Positions 54,188 through 62,453 of a stretch of DNA of 64,000 bases are shown here, piece by piece. Numbering within the stretch: the first letter of the stretch is position 1; every line of letters starts with the position of its first letter. The translations under genes were made by a program, and so were the position numbers. This stretch comes from Aquilonibacter sp963820185 (GTDB lineage: Bacteria; Vulcanimicrobiota; Vulcanimicrobiia; Vulcanimicrobiales; Vulcanimicrobiaceae): contig CAWFYV010000002.1 of the NCBI GenBank assembly GCA_963820185.1, positions 310,001 to 374,000 of the forward strand, given 5' to 3'. The notes beneath the pieces are model-generated. The model did not search any database, had not been told where the DNA came from, and saw only the letters and a program-made list of their open reading frames with translations.

Positions 54188-55035
54188 TGGCCGAGCACTT
54201 TTCCGCACCACCCGGATGGACGTGGTACATTGCGCTCTACTTCTTTCTCGCCGGACTCGCCGGCGGCTCGTATGTGCTCGCGACGATCATGCGCTTGCGC
54301 GGATCACCTCAGGACGCACCGATCGTCCGCATCGGTTTCATGATTCCGCTGCCGCTCGTCGCGGTCTGCGCGCTGTTTCTTACGCTCGATCTCGGCACGC
54401 CGCTGCGGTTTTGGCATATGCTGATCAACACGACGCCGGGCGATGCAGGGTTGAACTTCAAATACTGGTCGCCGATGTCGGTCGGCGTCTGGGCGCTTTC
54501 GATCTTCGGCCTCTTCACGTTACTTTCGTTCCTCGAAGCGCGCGGAAACCTGCGCCGTTTGCCAAATGCCGTCCCGATTGTCGGTTCGCTCTTTGCGCTC
54601 TACCTTGCATCGTACACCGGCGTATTGTTGAGCGTCTCAAATCAGCCGGTGTGGAGCGACACGTGGGCGCTCGGCGGACTGTTTCTGGCCTCCGGCCTGA
54701 GCGGTTCGGCAGCGCTACTCGTGTGGCTCGGGCGCTATGTGAATGGTGCGCCGCAGACGGAAGCCCGATTGAGCAGAGCGGATGGATACTTCGCATTGCT
54801 CGAACTCGCATTTCTCGTCGCGTTTTTCATTACGATTGCCATTGCCGGTACGATCGGCAAAACGGTATCGGGATTCTGGGCGATCTTATGGATACTCGTG
54901 CTGCTCAGCTTGTTTCCGGGTATCCGCGCACTCTTCGCGCGGCGCGGAGCGCCCGAATCAGTTGTCGCTGCGGCTGTAGTGATCGCGGGCGTGTTACTGA
55001 TGCGCTTGGTCGTGGTCTTTAGCGCGCAAAGCTAA
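54184..55035 (+). CDS. Formate dehydrogenase 1, NrfD/PsrC-type membrane subunit
   Basis: The protein has 283 residues from ATG 54184 (a second ATG follows directly). It has eight predicted helices with the NrfD opening (WTWYIALYFFLAGLAGGSY) and a LASYTGVLLSVSNQPVW segment typical of quinone-interacting NrfD/PsrC subunits. No heme-ligand histidine pairs like those of FdnI are visible, so electrons should go straight to quinone without heme b. It completes operon 1. Confidence 0.87.
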   Translation: MMAEHFSAPPGWTWYIALYFFLAGLAGGSYVLATIMRLRGSPQDAPIVRIGFMIPLPLVAVCALFLTLDLGTPLRFWHMLINTTPGDAGLNFKYWSPMSVGVWALSIFGLFTLLSFLEARGNLRRLPNAVPIVGSLFALYLASYTGVLLSVSNQPVWSDTWALGGLFLASGLSGSAALLVWLGRYVNGAPQTEARLSRADGYFALLELAFLVAFFITIAIAGTIGKTVSGFWAILWILVLLSLFPGIRALFARRGAPESVVAAAVVIAGVLLMRLVVVFSAQS

Positions 55036-55067
55036 GCTCCGTATCGCAACGAGAACCAATCGTCGCG

Positions 55068-55086
55068 TTGGCGCGCCAAGCGCCAA
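55068..55086. repeat. 7-bp perfect inverted repeat before the OFA transporter
   Basis: TTGGCGC (55068-55074) and GCGCCAA (55080-55086) flank a 5-nt spacer, in the 128-bp gap after operon 1. No U-run follows, so it is a weak terminator and equally a possible operator. A TATACT box at 55128-55133 shortly before the transporter could be a -10, with no good -35. Confidence 0.4.
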
Positions 55087-55163
55087 GGTCTTACTGTGCG
55101 TAGGGTAAAGTACCTAGGAGCACTCGTTATACTGTGAAGCTTTTTGTAATGGGGGAAACGCGC

Positions 55164-56501
55164 ATGGCTTCCAATCCCGCGTCCTCAGGCAACCGCTGGG
55201 GAATCGCGCTGGCCGGCATCATCGTAATGATCTGCCTCGGCACCGTGTACTCGTGGAGTATTTTCACGAATTCGCTCATTGCCGGATTCAACTGGTCCAC
55301 TCAAGATGCAACGATCCCGTTTGAGGTCGCGATCTTCTTCCTCGGACTCGGTGCGGTGTTCGGCGGACGCTGGCAAGATCGCGTCGGTCCTCGCACCGTA
55401 ACGATCGTTGGTGTGCTCTTGTGGGGCGTCGGCATCTTGCTTGCAGGGCTCGGCACGCAGTCGATGGGCAAGCTCTGGCTTGACATCACCTACGGCGTGA
55501 TCGCCGGCTTCGGCAACGGCATGGCGTACGTGACGCCGGTGGCCATGGTCACCAAGTGGTTTCCCGACAAGCGCGGCCTCGGCAGCAGCATGGTCGTGAT
55601 GGGCTTCGGGCTCGGTGCATTCTTCTATAACCAGATTGTCACACGCATCCCGCTCTATGGCGCAGCTGCAAAGCCGGCGCTCGCGTTCGTCAAGGCGCGC
55701 GCCGATGCAATCAAGGCGGGAACGACATTCGACCCGACCAGCTATCAACTTTCGCCCGACGTCGTGCACGGCGTCATGATGCTTTTCATCGTCTCCGGCA
55801 TCGCCTTCATCGTGGTCGGTGGTTTGGCAGCGCTTGGGCTGAAGAATCCGCCCGAAGGCTATACGGTCCCGGGTGCCGTGGCCCAGGCCACAAGCGGATC
55901 GAGTTACACGCCGGCGGAAGCATCCGGCATGCCGCAACTCTATCTGCTTTGGCTGTTGCTGTTCCTGAACGTGACGGCCGGCATCTTCATCATCTCCAAC
56001 GCGGTACCGATGATCAGTGAGTTTAGCGGCGCCGGGGCGGCGACCGCCGCCCTCTGGTACGGCTTGATCGCGGTGTTCAACGGACTCGGGCGCTTCTTCT
56101 GGGGCTCTATTTCGGATCGAATCGGCCGCGGCATGACCTACACGGTGATGTATCTCGTGCAAGTCGTGATCTTCTTCACTGTTGGTCATCTGGGCGGACT
56201 TGCGGGCGTGTTGATCTGCTTTGCGATCATCCTGCTCTGCTACGGCGGCGGCTTCGGCGTGATGCCGTCGTTCACAGCCGACCTCTTTGGAACGAAATAC
56301 CTCGGACAGATCTACGGCTACATCCTCACCGCGTGGGGCGTCGCCGGCGTCGTCGGTCCATTCATTGCCGCGTTCGTTAAAGACCGCACCGGCTCGTATA
56401 CCGGCGCCCTGGTGTGGATTGCGGTGATGCTGCTCATCGCGGCGGGAATCCCGTTCTTGGTGAAAAAGCCGACCGGGCAACCCAAGGCCGCGACCGCGTA
56501 G
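55164..56501 (+). CDS. OFA-family MFS transporter (oxalate/formate antiporter type)
   Basis: The protein has 445 residues from ATG 55164, where GGGGGA at 55151-55156 is well placed; GTG 55134 is upstream but lacks such a site. It has twelve helices with the OFA pattern: NRWGIALAGIIVMICLGTVYSWSIF at the start, GNGMAYVTPVAMVTKWFPDKRGL in the first half, and SDRIGRG and LFGTKYLGQIYG in the second. Its relatives include OxlT and other monocarboxylate carriers. Standing between two formate dehydrogenase operons, it most likely imports formate (or exchanges it with another acid); this is inference from context. Confidence 0.88.
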   Translation: MASNPASSGNRWGIALAGIIVMICLGTVYSWSIFTNSLIAGFNWSTQDATIPFEVAIFFLGLGAVFGGRWQDRVGPRTVTIVGVLLWGVGILLAGLGTQSMGKLWLDITYGVIAGFGNGMAYVTPVAMVTKWFPDKRGLGSSMVVMGFGLGAFFYNQIVTRIPLYGAAAKPALAFVKARADAIKAGTTFDPTSYQLSPDVVHGVMMLFIVSGIAFIVVGGLAALGLKNPPEGYTVPGAVAQATSGSSYTPAEASGMPQLYLLWLLLFLNVTAGIFIISNAVPMISEFSGAGAATAALWYGLIAVFNGLGRFFWGSISDRIGRGMTYTVMYLVQVVIFFTVGHLGGLAGVLICFAIILLCYGGGFGVMPSFTADLFGTKYLGQIYGYILTAWGVAGVVGPFIAAFVKDRTGSYTGALVWIAVMLLIAAGIPFLVKKPTGQPKAATA

Positions 56502-56527
56502 TTCTGGGCACAAACGACACCAAGGGT

Positions 56528-56551
56528 GCGGGGGCCGGCGACGGCCCCCGC
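56528..56551 (+). terminator. Strong GC hairpin before formate dehydrogenase operon 2
   Basis: A perfect 9-bp stem, GCGGGGGCC (56528-56536) with GGCCCCCGC (56543-56551), encloses a 6-nt loop in the 67-bp gap between the transporter stop and the next start. No U-run follows, so it may be a Rho-type or partial terminator for the transporter, or a leader hairpin close to the ribosome site GGAGG (56560-56564) of operon 2. Confidence 0.55.
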
Positions 56552-56568
56552 TTACAATCGGAGGCATC

Positions 56569-59500
56569 GTGAAAACGACCGTTGACTTGACGAAGCTCCT
56601 ACCCAGCGACGGCGCGGAACTACGTGAACGCGTCGGCATGTTGCCCAACGTCGCGTCCGAGCGCACCAAGAACCTAAAAGGCCGCATCAACGGCGCCAAA
56701 GCGGTGACCAGCGTGTGCTGCTATTGTGCGGTCGGTTGCAGTACGCTCGCATACGTCAGCGACGACGGCAAACTGCTCGACGTCGAAGGTAATCCTGAAA
56801 GTCCGATCAGCGGCGGACATCTCTGTCCCAAGGGCTCGGCGCTTTTCGGTCTAACGGTCAACGACGCGCGCTGGACCACGGTTAAGTATCGTGCGCCGTA
56901 TTCGGATCGTTACGAAGAGCGCCCGCTTTCCTGGGCGCTCGAGCGCATCGCGCAATTGGTCAAGAAGACGCGCGACGAGACGTTCACGCGTGTATATAAC
57001 GGCAAGCGCGTCAACCATACGCTGGGCATCGCATCGCTTGGCGGCGCGACCTTCGGCATCGAAGAGAATTACATGCTGGGCAAGCTCATGCATTCGCTCG
57101 GCGTCGTCTCGATCGAAAACCAAGCTCGAATATGACACTCCTCGACGGTGCCGGGTCTCGGCACCTCGTTCGGTCGCGGCGGCGCAACGGTCTGGCTTCC
57201 CGATCTCGCTAACGCGGATTGCATCCTGATCGAGGGATCGAATTTCGCCGAGGCGCACCCGGTCGGCTTCCGCTTCGTCATGGAAGCCAAGGAACGCGGC
57301 GCGACGATCATTCATGTCGATCCGCGTTTCACGCGCACCTCGGCCGTGGCCGACATCTACGCGCCGATGCGCAGCGGCACCGATATTGCATTTCTCGGCG
57401 GCATCATCAATTATATCCTTGCCAACGAACGATACTTCAAAGAGTACGTGGCCGCATACACCAACGCGACGTACTTGGTCAGCGAATCGTTCAAAGATAC
57501 CGAGGATCTCGACGGCCTCTTCTCTGGTTACGACCCCGAAGCGCTGATCTACGATTTCAGCACTTGGAGCTGGGAGCGCGACGAACGCGGGCACATCAAG
57601 ACCGACCCCACGCTGCAGCACGAGCGCTGCGTGCTCAACCTTCTGCGCCGCCACTATGCGCGGTACACGCCGGAGATGGTCGAGCGCATCTGCGGCACGC
57701 CGCGCGATCAATTTCTGACCATCGCAGAAACGCTCGCCCGGAACAGCGGCCGCGATCGCACGACTGCGTTTGCCTACGCGCTCGGTTGGACGCAGCACAG
57801 CGACGGCGTGCAGTTCATTCGTACAGCTGCCGTACTGCAGCTCTTGCTCGGCAACATCGGCCGTCCTGGTGGCGGCATCATGGCGCTTCGCGGCCACGCC
57901 GACATTCAAGGCGCGACCGACATCGCGACGCTTTACGATCTGCTGCCGGGCTACTTGCCGATGCCCTCCGCCAACCGCAACGAGCAAACGCTGGACGCCT
58001 ACCTGAAGACCAATACCAGGCCGACCGGCTGGTGGGCGAACACACCGAAGTACGTGATCTCGCTGCTCAAAGCGTTCTACGGTAAGGCGGCGACCAAAGA
58101 AAACGGCTACTGCTTCGAATATCTGCCGCAACTCATCGGCGACCATTCCCAACTCCCGACGACCTTCGCGATGAAGGACGGCACGGTCAAAGGGTACTTC
58201 GTCATCGGGCAGAATCCGGGCGCGTCCGGTCAGAACGCGGAACTGGTCAGAGCGGCGATGGAAAATCTCGAATGGGCCGTCAACATCGACAGCTACGATA
58301 ACGAAACCGTGTCGTTCTGGCGACGTGAGGGCGCGGATCCGTCGAAGATCGCTACCGAAGTGTTCTTCCTGCCCGGTGCGACCGTGCTCGAGAAGGACGG
58401 CACGATGACGCAGACCAGTCGCGTGCTGCAGGGCCACGACAAAGCCGTCGAGCCCGCCGGCGAATCGAAGAGCGATGCGTGGTATTTCACCTGGCTAGCG
58501 AAACGGTTGAAGGAGCTCTACGCGGGATCGACCGATCCGAAAGACCGCCCGATTCTCGATATGACCTGGGATTACGAGCACGAGGATCCGCACGAACGCG
58601 AGCGGGGCGAGCCGTCGACGCTCAAGGTGCTGCAAGAGATCAACGGCTACTACACCGCGACCGGCGAACAAGTCGCGACCTTCACCGACCTCAAGGACGA
58701 CGGTTCGACCGCGGCCGGCGCTTGGATCTACACCGGCGTCTGTCCCGACAAGCAAACGAATCGGGCGCGGAGCCGCGACGCGAGCGGCCCGTACACTGCG
58801 CCGAACTGGGGCTGGGCGTGGCCCGCGAACCGGCGCACGCTCTATAATCGTGCATCCGCCGATCCCGAGGGCAAGCCGTGGAGCGAGCGCAAGAAATATA
58901 TATGGTGGGACGAGAGCGCCAAGAAATGGACCGGCGTGGACGTGCCGGACTTTCCGCTCACCAAGGCGCCGGATACGCCCGCGAACCCGAATGCTATGGG
59001 CATGGACTTTCATTCCGGCGCGGATCCATTCATCATGATGCTCGAAGGCAAGGCACAGCTCTTCGTTCCCGGTGGCGCACTCAGAGATGCGCCGATTCCC
59101 GCGCACTACGAGCCGCAACAGTCCGTGGTGCGGAACGAACTGTACAAGCAACAAAGTAGTCCAGTCTTCGGGCGCTACCGCCGCTCGGACAATCCGTACA
59201 ACAAGCCGATCGACGAGCGCTTTCCGTATATCCTCACGACCTACCGCGTCACCGAGATGTCGGGAATCATGACGCGCTACGTGCCGTGGCTGGCTGAATT
59301 GCAACCCGCCGCGTTCTGCGAAATCGACCCGGAACTGGCGGTCGAGAAAGGCATCAAGAGCGGCGATTGGGTCACCTTGTCGACGTCGCTGGGCGAGATG
59401 GAAGCGCGCGGGCTAGTCAGCGGTCGCATGCGTCCGTTGCGTTTAGGAAAGGGTCAACGCGTGCATACGATCGGCGTCCCGTATAACTACGGCAGTATGG

Positions 59501-59781
59501 TCGCATTCGCGCGCGGCGATTCGGTCGGCGAGCTCATTCCGATCTCGCTCGATCCCAATGTCTCGATCCACGAATCGAAGACGCTCACGTGTGACATTCG
59601 ACTCGGTCGCCGGCCGCAATACCGCGCGGGCGCCGTCGACAAGCCGGTTCCACCGGACGAGCGCCATCCGCTCGGGCAGCCTATAGGCAAATGGTTGGGC
59701 GCGGAGCACGGAGATGGTCAAAGATTCGAAAACGCTTCGACGAACTTCCCTGGGTTCGATAGGCGCAAGACTCCAAGATGA
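56569..59781 (+). CDS. Selenocysteine formate dehydrogenase 2, catalytic subunit (TGA read through)
   Basis: One gene of 1070 codons including in-frame TGA 57133-57135 as Sec189 (QARI-U-HSSTVPG). It starts at GTG 56569 behind GGAGG. The [4Fe-4S] ligands are C50, C53, C57 and C86 (CCYCAVGC and LCPKG). Unlike enzyme 1 there is no signal peptide, only a charged 40-residue leader, so it should stay in the cytoplasm. Molybdopterin domains include NIGRPGGGIMALRGHADIQG, and the C-terminal domain has a longer tail than enzyme 1. It oxidises formate (or reduces CO2). The FeS subunit gene overlaps its stop. Confidence 0.95.
57133..57165 (+). promoter_or_regulatory. SECIS element of formate dehydrogenase 2
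   Basis: After the Sec codon TGA (57133-57135) and 11 nt, GGTGCCG (57147-57153) pairs perfectly with CGGCACC (57159-57165) around the 5-nt loop GGTCT. This contains the GGUC core seen in the E. coli fdhF loop. Stem, loop and spacing are the same as in the first SECIS although the sequences differ. Confidence 0.92.
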
Positions 59782-60623
59782 GTACGGGATTTTTCACTGA
59801 TACGACGCTGTGCATCGGATGCAAAGCGTGCGAAGTCGCCTGCAAGCAGTGGAACGAGCTGCCCTCGGACGGGTTTGAATTCACCGGCGACTCGTACGAC
59901 AACACCTCGGAGCTTTCGGGCACGACGTGGCGGCACGTCGCCTTTATCGAGCAGATGTCGGTCGACGAGAGCGGGCCGCACAACCGCTGGCTTATGAGCA
60001 GCGACGTCTGCAAGCACTGTACCAACGCCGGCTGTCTGGAGGCGTGTCCGACCGGTGCGATCATTCGCAACGAATTCGATTCGGTGTTCATCCAGCCCGA
60101 CGTTTGCAACGGTTGCGGCTACTGCGTGGCCTCCTGTCCCTTCGGCGTCGTCGACTTGATCGAAAAATTCGATCCCGACGGATCGCGTTACAATCTCGCC
60201 ACGCTTGTCGAAGAGCGCCGCGAGGAACATCAAACGGCGCTGCAAGGTAACGGCGGCGTCGCCGGCAAGTGCACGCTCTGCTACGATCGCCAAACGCTCG
60301 GCTTGGTACCGGCATGCGCAAAGGCGTGTCCGACCGAATCCATTCAGTTCGGCGAAATCGATGTGCTGCGCGAGCGCGCGCGCAAACGCGTCGAAACTTT
60401 GACCGGACGCGGCATGAACGCGCAGCTGTACGGCGCGGACGACGTGGGTGGCGGCATCGGGCCGCTTAACGCGTTCTTTCTGCTGACCGATCGGCCCGAG
60501 GCCTACAATCTTCCGGCGCAGCCCGTGCTGCCGTCGACGCGCCAGCCTGCCGGCTACACATCAGCAGCAATCGCGGCGCTCGGACTTGCGATCGCGGGAT
60601 GGATGATCTTCCGCAATGAGTGA
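59778..60623 (+). CDS. Formate dehydrogenase 2, iron-sulfur subunit
   Basis: The protein has 281 residues, with an ATGA overlap at the catalytic gene. Four [4Fe-4S] sites are present (CIGCKACEVACKQW, CKHCTNAGCLEACP, CNGCGYCVASCPFG, and CTLCYDR with CAKACP). An insert of about 30 residues (about 135-165) and a C-terminal membrane helix (about 262-278) distinguish it from the operon 1 partner. It relays electrons between the catalytic subunit and the NrfD-like protein, which starts 8 nt inside this gene. Confidence 0.93.
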   Translation: MSTGFFTDTTLCIGCKACEVACKQWNELPSDGFEFTGDSYDNTSELSGTTWRHVAFIEQMSVDESGPHNRWLMSSDVCKHCTNAGCLEACPTGAIIRNEFDSVFIQPDVCNGCGYCVASCPFGVVDLIEKFDPDGSRYNLATLVEERREEHQTALQGNGGVAGKCTLCYDRQTLGLVPACAKACPTESIQFGEIDVLRERARKRVETLTGRGMNAQLYGADDVGGGIGPLNAFFLLTDRPEAYNLPAQPVLPSTRQPAGYTSAAIAALGLAIAGWMIFRNE

Positions 60624-61572
60624 TCTTCTCGAACCACCCGGCCGCGAAGAAGCACCGGTACCAACCTACTACGACCGTCCGCTCCTCAAAGCTCCCCACT
60701 GGGAGTGGAACATCGTGACGTATCTTTTCCTTGGGGGCATCATGGGCGGCCTTGGCCTGATCCAACTCCTGGCCGATTCGAGTGACGAGAGCGAACGCAG
60801 ACTCAAGCGTGTCGCGCGCATCTCCTCCTTCATTCTCGCCGCCGCCAACCCCGCGATCTTGATCACGCATCTCGGGAAGCCTGAACGTTTTCTCAACATG
60901 ACGCGTATCGTGAAATTCAAATCACCGATGTCGCTGGGGGTATGGGGCCTGATTTTTTATTCCGGTGCCGCCGGCGCAAACGTCCTGCGCGAGCTTGCGG
61001 TCAGCGGCGTACTGCCGCGCTGGCTGCGTTTTTTCGCGCCGGGATTCCTGACGCCGCTGCAAGCGCTCTTTGGAGCATTCACCGCAGGCTATACGGGCGT
61101 GCTACTCTCCGCAACAGCGAATCCATTTTGGAGTTCGGGAAAGCGTCACATTCCGGCAGCGTCGGTGTGTTCCGGCCTCAGTTCGGCCTGTGCGCTTTCG
61201 ACATTGCTGAGCCTTCTGGAAGGCAATCATCGCGTTGTGCGCAAGGTCGAGCGTCTAGAGCTCGTAGCGACAGCCGCCGAGCTTGCGATACTCACGCACT
61301 TCGAGAAGCACGCAGGACATTACGGCAAGCCGTTCTTTACCGGCACACGGGGAAAGAAATTTCGCACGTATACGGTTCAGACTGGAATCCTTGCGCCGAT
61401 GGCCCTCAACCTGCTGGGTCTGCTCCCGCTGCCCAAACCCGTTGATGCAGCGCGTTCGGTTGTAGCATCGGTACTGACGCTCGTAGGCGGCTATATCTTC
61501 CGCGAATCGTTGGTTGAGGCGGGTAAGCTGTCCGTGCGTGATCCGCACGCGGCGTTCATACAGCCCACGTGA
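60616..61572 (+). CDS. Formate dehydrogenase 2, NrfD-type membrane subunit
   Basis: The protein has 318 residues. It has about eight helices with NrfD features: WEWNIVTYLFLGGIMGGLGL at the N terminus, ITHLGKPERFLNM, and AFTAGYTGVLLSATANPFW. It is clearly different from the operon 1 subunit (longer, with a soluble N-terminal leader and a charged loop at about 200-260). It exchanges electrons with membrane quinone. Its stop overlaps fdhD (GTGA). Confidence 0.87.
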   Translation: MSDLLEPPGREEAPVPTYYDRPLLKAPHWEWNIVTYLFLGGIMGGLGLIQLLADSSDESERRLKRVARISSFILAAANPAILITHLGKPERFLNMTRIVKFKSPMSLGVWGLIFYSGAAGANVLRELAVSGVLPRWLRFFAPGFLTPLQALFGAFTAGYTGVLLSATANPFWSSGKRHIPAASVCSGLSSACALSTLLSLLEGNHRVVRKVERLELVATAAELAILTHFEKHAGHYGKPFFTGTRGKKFRTYTVQTGILAPMALNLLGLLPLPKPVDAARSVVASVLTLVGGYIFRESLVEAGKLSVRDPHAAFIQPT

Positions 61573-62453
61573 TCGACGACAACACCACCGACGACCCCCG
61601 CCCCGGAAGAACCACCGAGACCGAGATCGTGCGCTACGACGGCACGCGCAGCGCGCGCACGTATGACAACGTCGTCACCGAAGAGCCGCTCGAGCTGCGC
61701 TTGATCGCCGGCGGCGCAACGCGCACGCTCGCCGTGACGATGCGCACGCCCGGGAACGATTTCGAACTCGCCGCGGGATTTGTCTCGAACGAGCGGATCG
61801 TCCGTTCGCGCAACGATCTCGTTGGTCTGAGCTATTGCGTCGATCCACAGATCGATGCCGAGCAACGTTACAACATCGTCAATATCGAACTCACGACCGC
61901 GACGATGCCCGATCTCGCCCAGTTCGAGCGCCATTTCACGATGAATAGTTCCTGCGGTGTCTGCGGCCGCGCGAATCTCGAGGCACTCACCGAGCTTGGC
62001 GTGCAGCCCGTCGACGACGATCTGCGCGTTCCCATCACGCGCATCTACGAACTTCCCGAACGCATGCGCGAGGCCCAACGTATCTTCGCGACGACCGGTG
62101 GTCTACACGCGGCCGCGCTTTTCGATCCGAACGGCAAAGCCATCGCGGTACGCGAGGATATCGGACGCCACAACGCGGTCGACAAGCTTGCCGGCTGGGC
62201 GTTGCTCGAAGGGCGGACGCTGGGAGAATCGATTCTTTTCGTGAGCGGTCGCGCGAGCTATGAAATCCTACAAAAGGCGGCGGTCGCACGCATACCCATC
62301 GTCTGCGCCGTCTCCGCGCCGAGCAGTCTCGCAGTCGATCTCGCGCGCGCCTTCAACATCACGCTAGTTGCCTTCGTGCGAGGCGAGCACGCCAACGTGT
62401 ATAGTGCTAGCGACCGAGTAGACGATCGAGCGCAGCCACAACATCGCCGATAG
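61569..62453 (+). CDS. fdhD: Formate dehydrogenase sulfurtransferase FdhD
   Basis: The protein has 294 residues from GTG 61569. It has the FdhD pattern: VVTEEPLELRLIAGG, TMRTPGNDFELAAGFVSNE, the catalytic cysteine loop C129-GV-C132 in SSCGVCGR, and IAVREDIGRHNAVDKLAGW. FdhD passes sulfur from a cysteine desulfurase to the molybdenum centre and is essential for formate dehydrogenase activity; one copy here probably serves both enzymes. The last 47 bp overlap the convergent sensor kinase. Confidence 0.95.
   Translation: MIDDNTTDDPRPGRTTETEIVRYDGTRSARTYDNVVTEEPLELRLIAGGATRTLAVTMRTPGNDFELAAGFVSNERIVRSRNDLVGLSYCVDPQIDAEQRYNIVNIELTTATMPDLAQFERHFTMNSSCGVCGRANLEALTELGVQPVDDDLRVPITRIYELPERMREAQRIFATTGGLHAAALFDPNGKAIAVREDIGRHNAVDKLAGWALLEGRTLGESILFVSGRASYEILQKAAVARIPIVCAVSAPSSLAVDLARAFNITLVAFVRGEHANVYSASDRVDDRAQPQHRR

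Noticed and set aside
56851..58437. 528-residue open frame on the minus strand
   Set aside because: Same reason: antisense shadow of formate dehydrogenase 2, including across its SECIS.
49464..59781. Frameshift or nonsense pseudogenes in both formate dehydrogenase genes
   Set aside because: The TGA codons are in frame at the exact Sec site and followed by SECIS hairpins in both genes; two independent identical nonsense mutations are far less likely.
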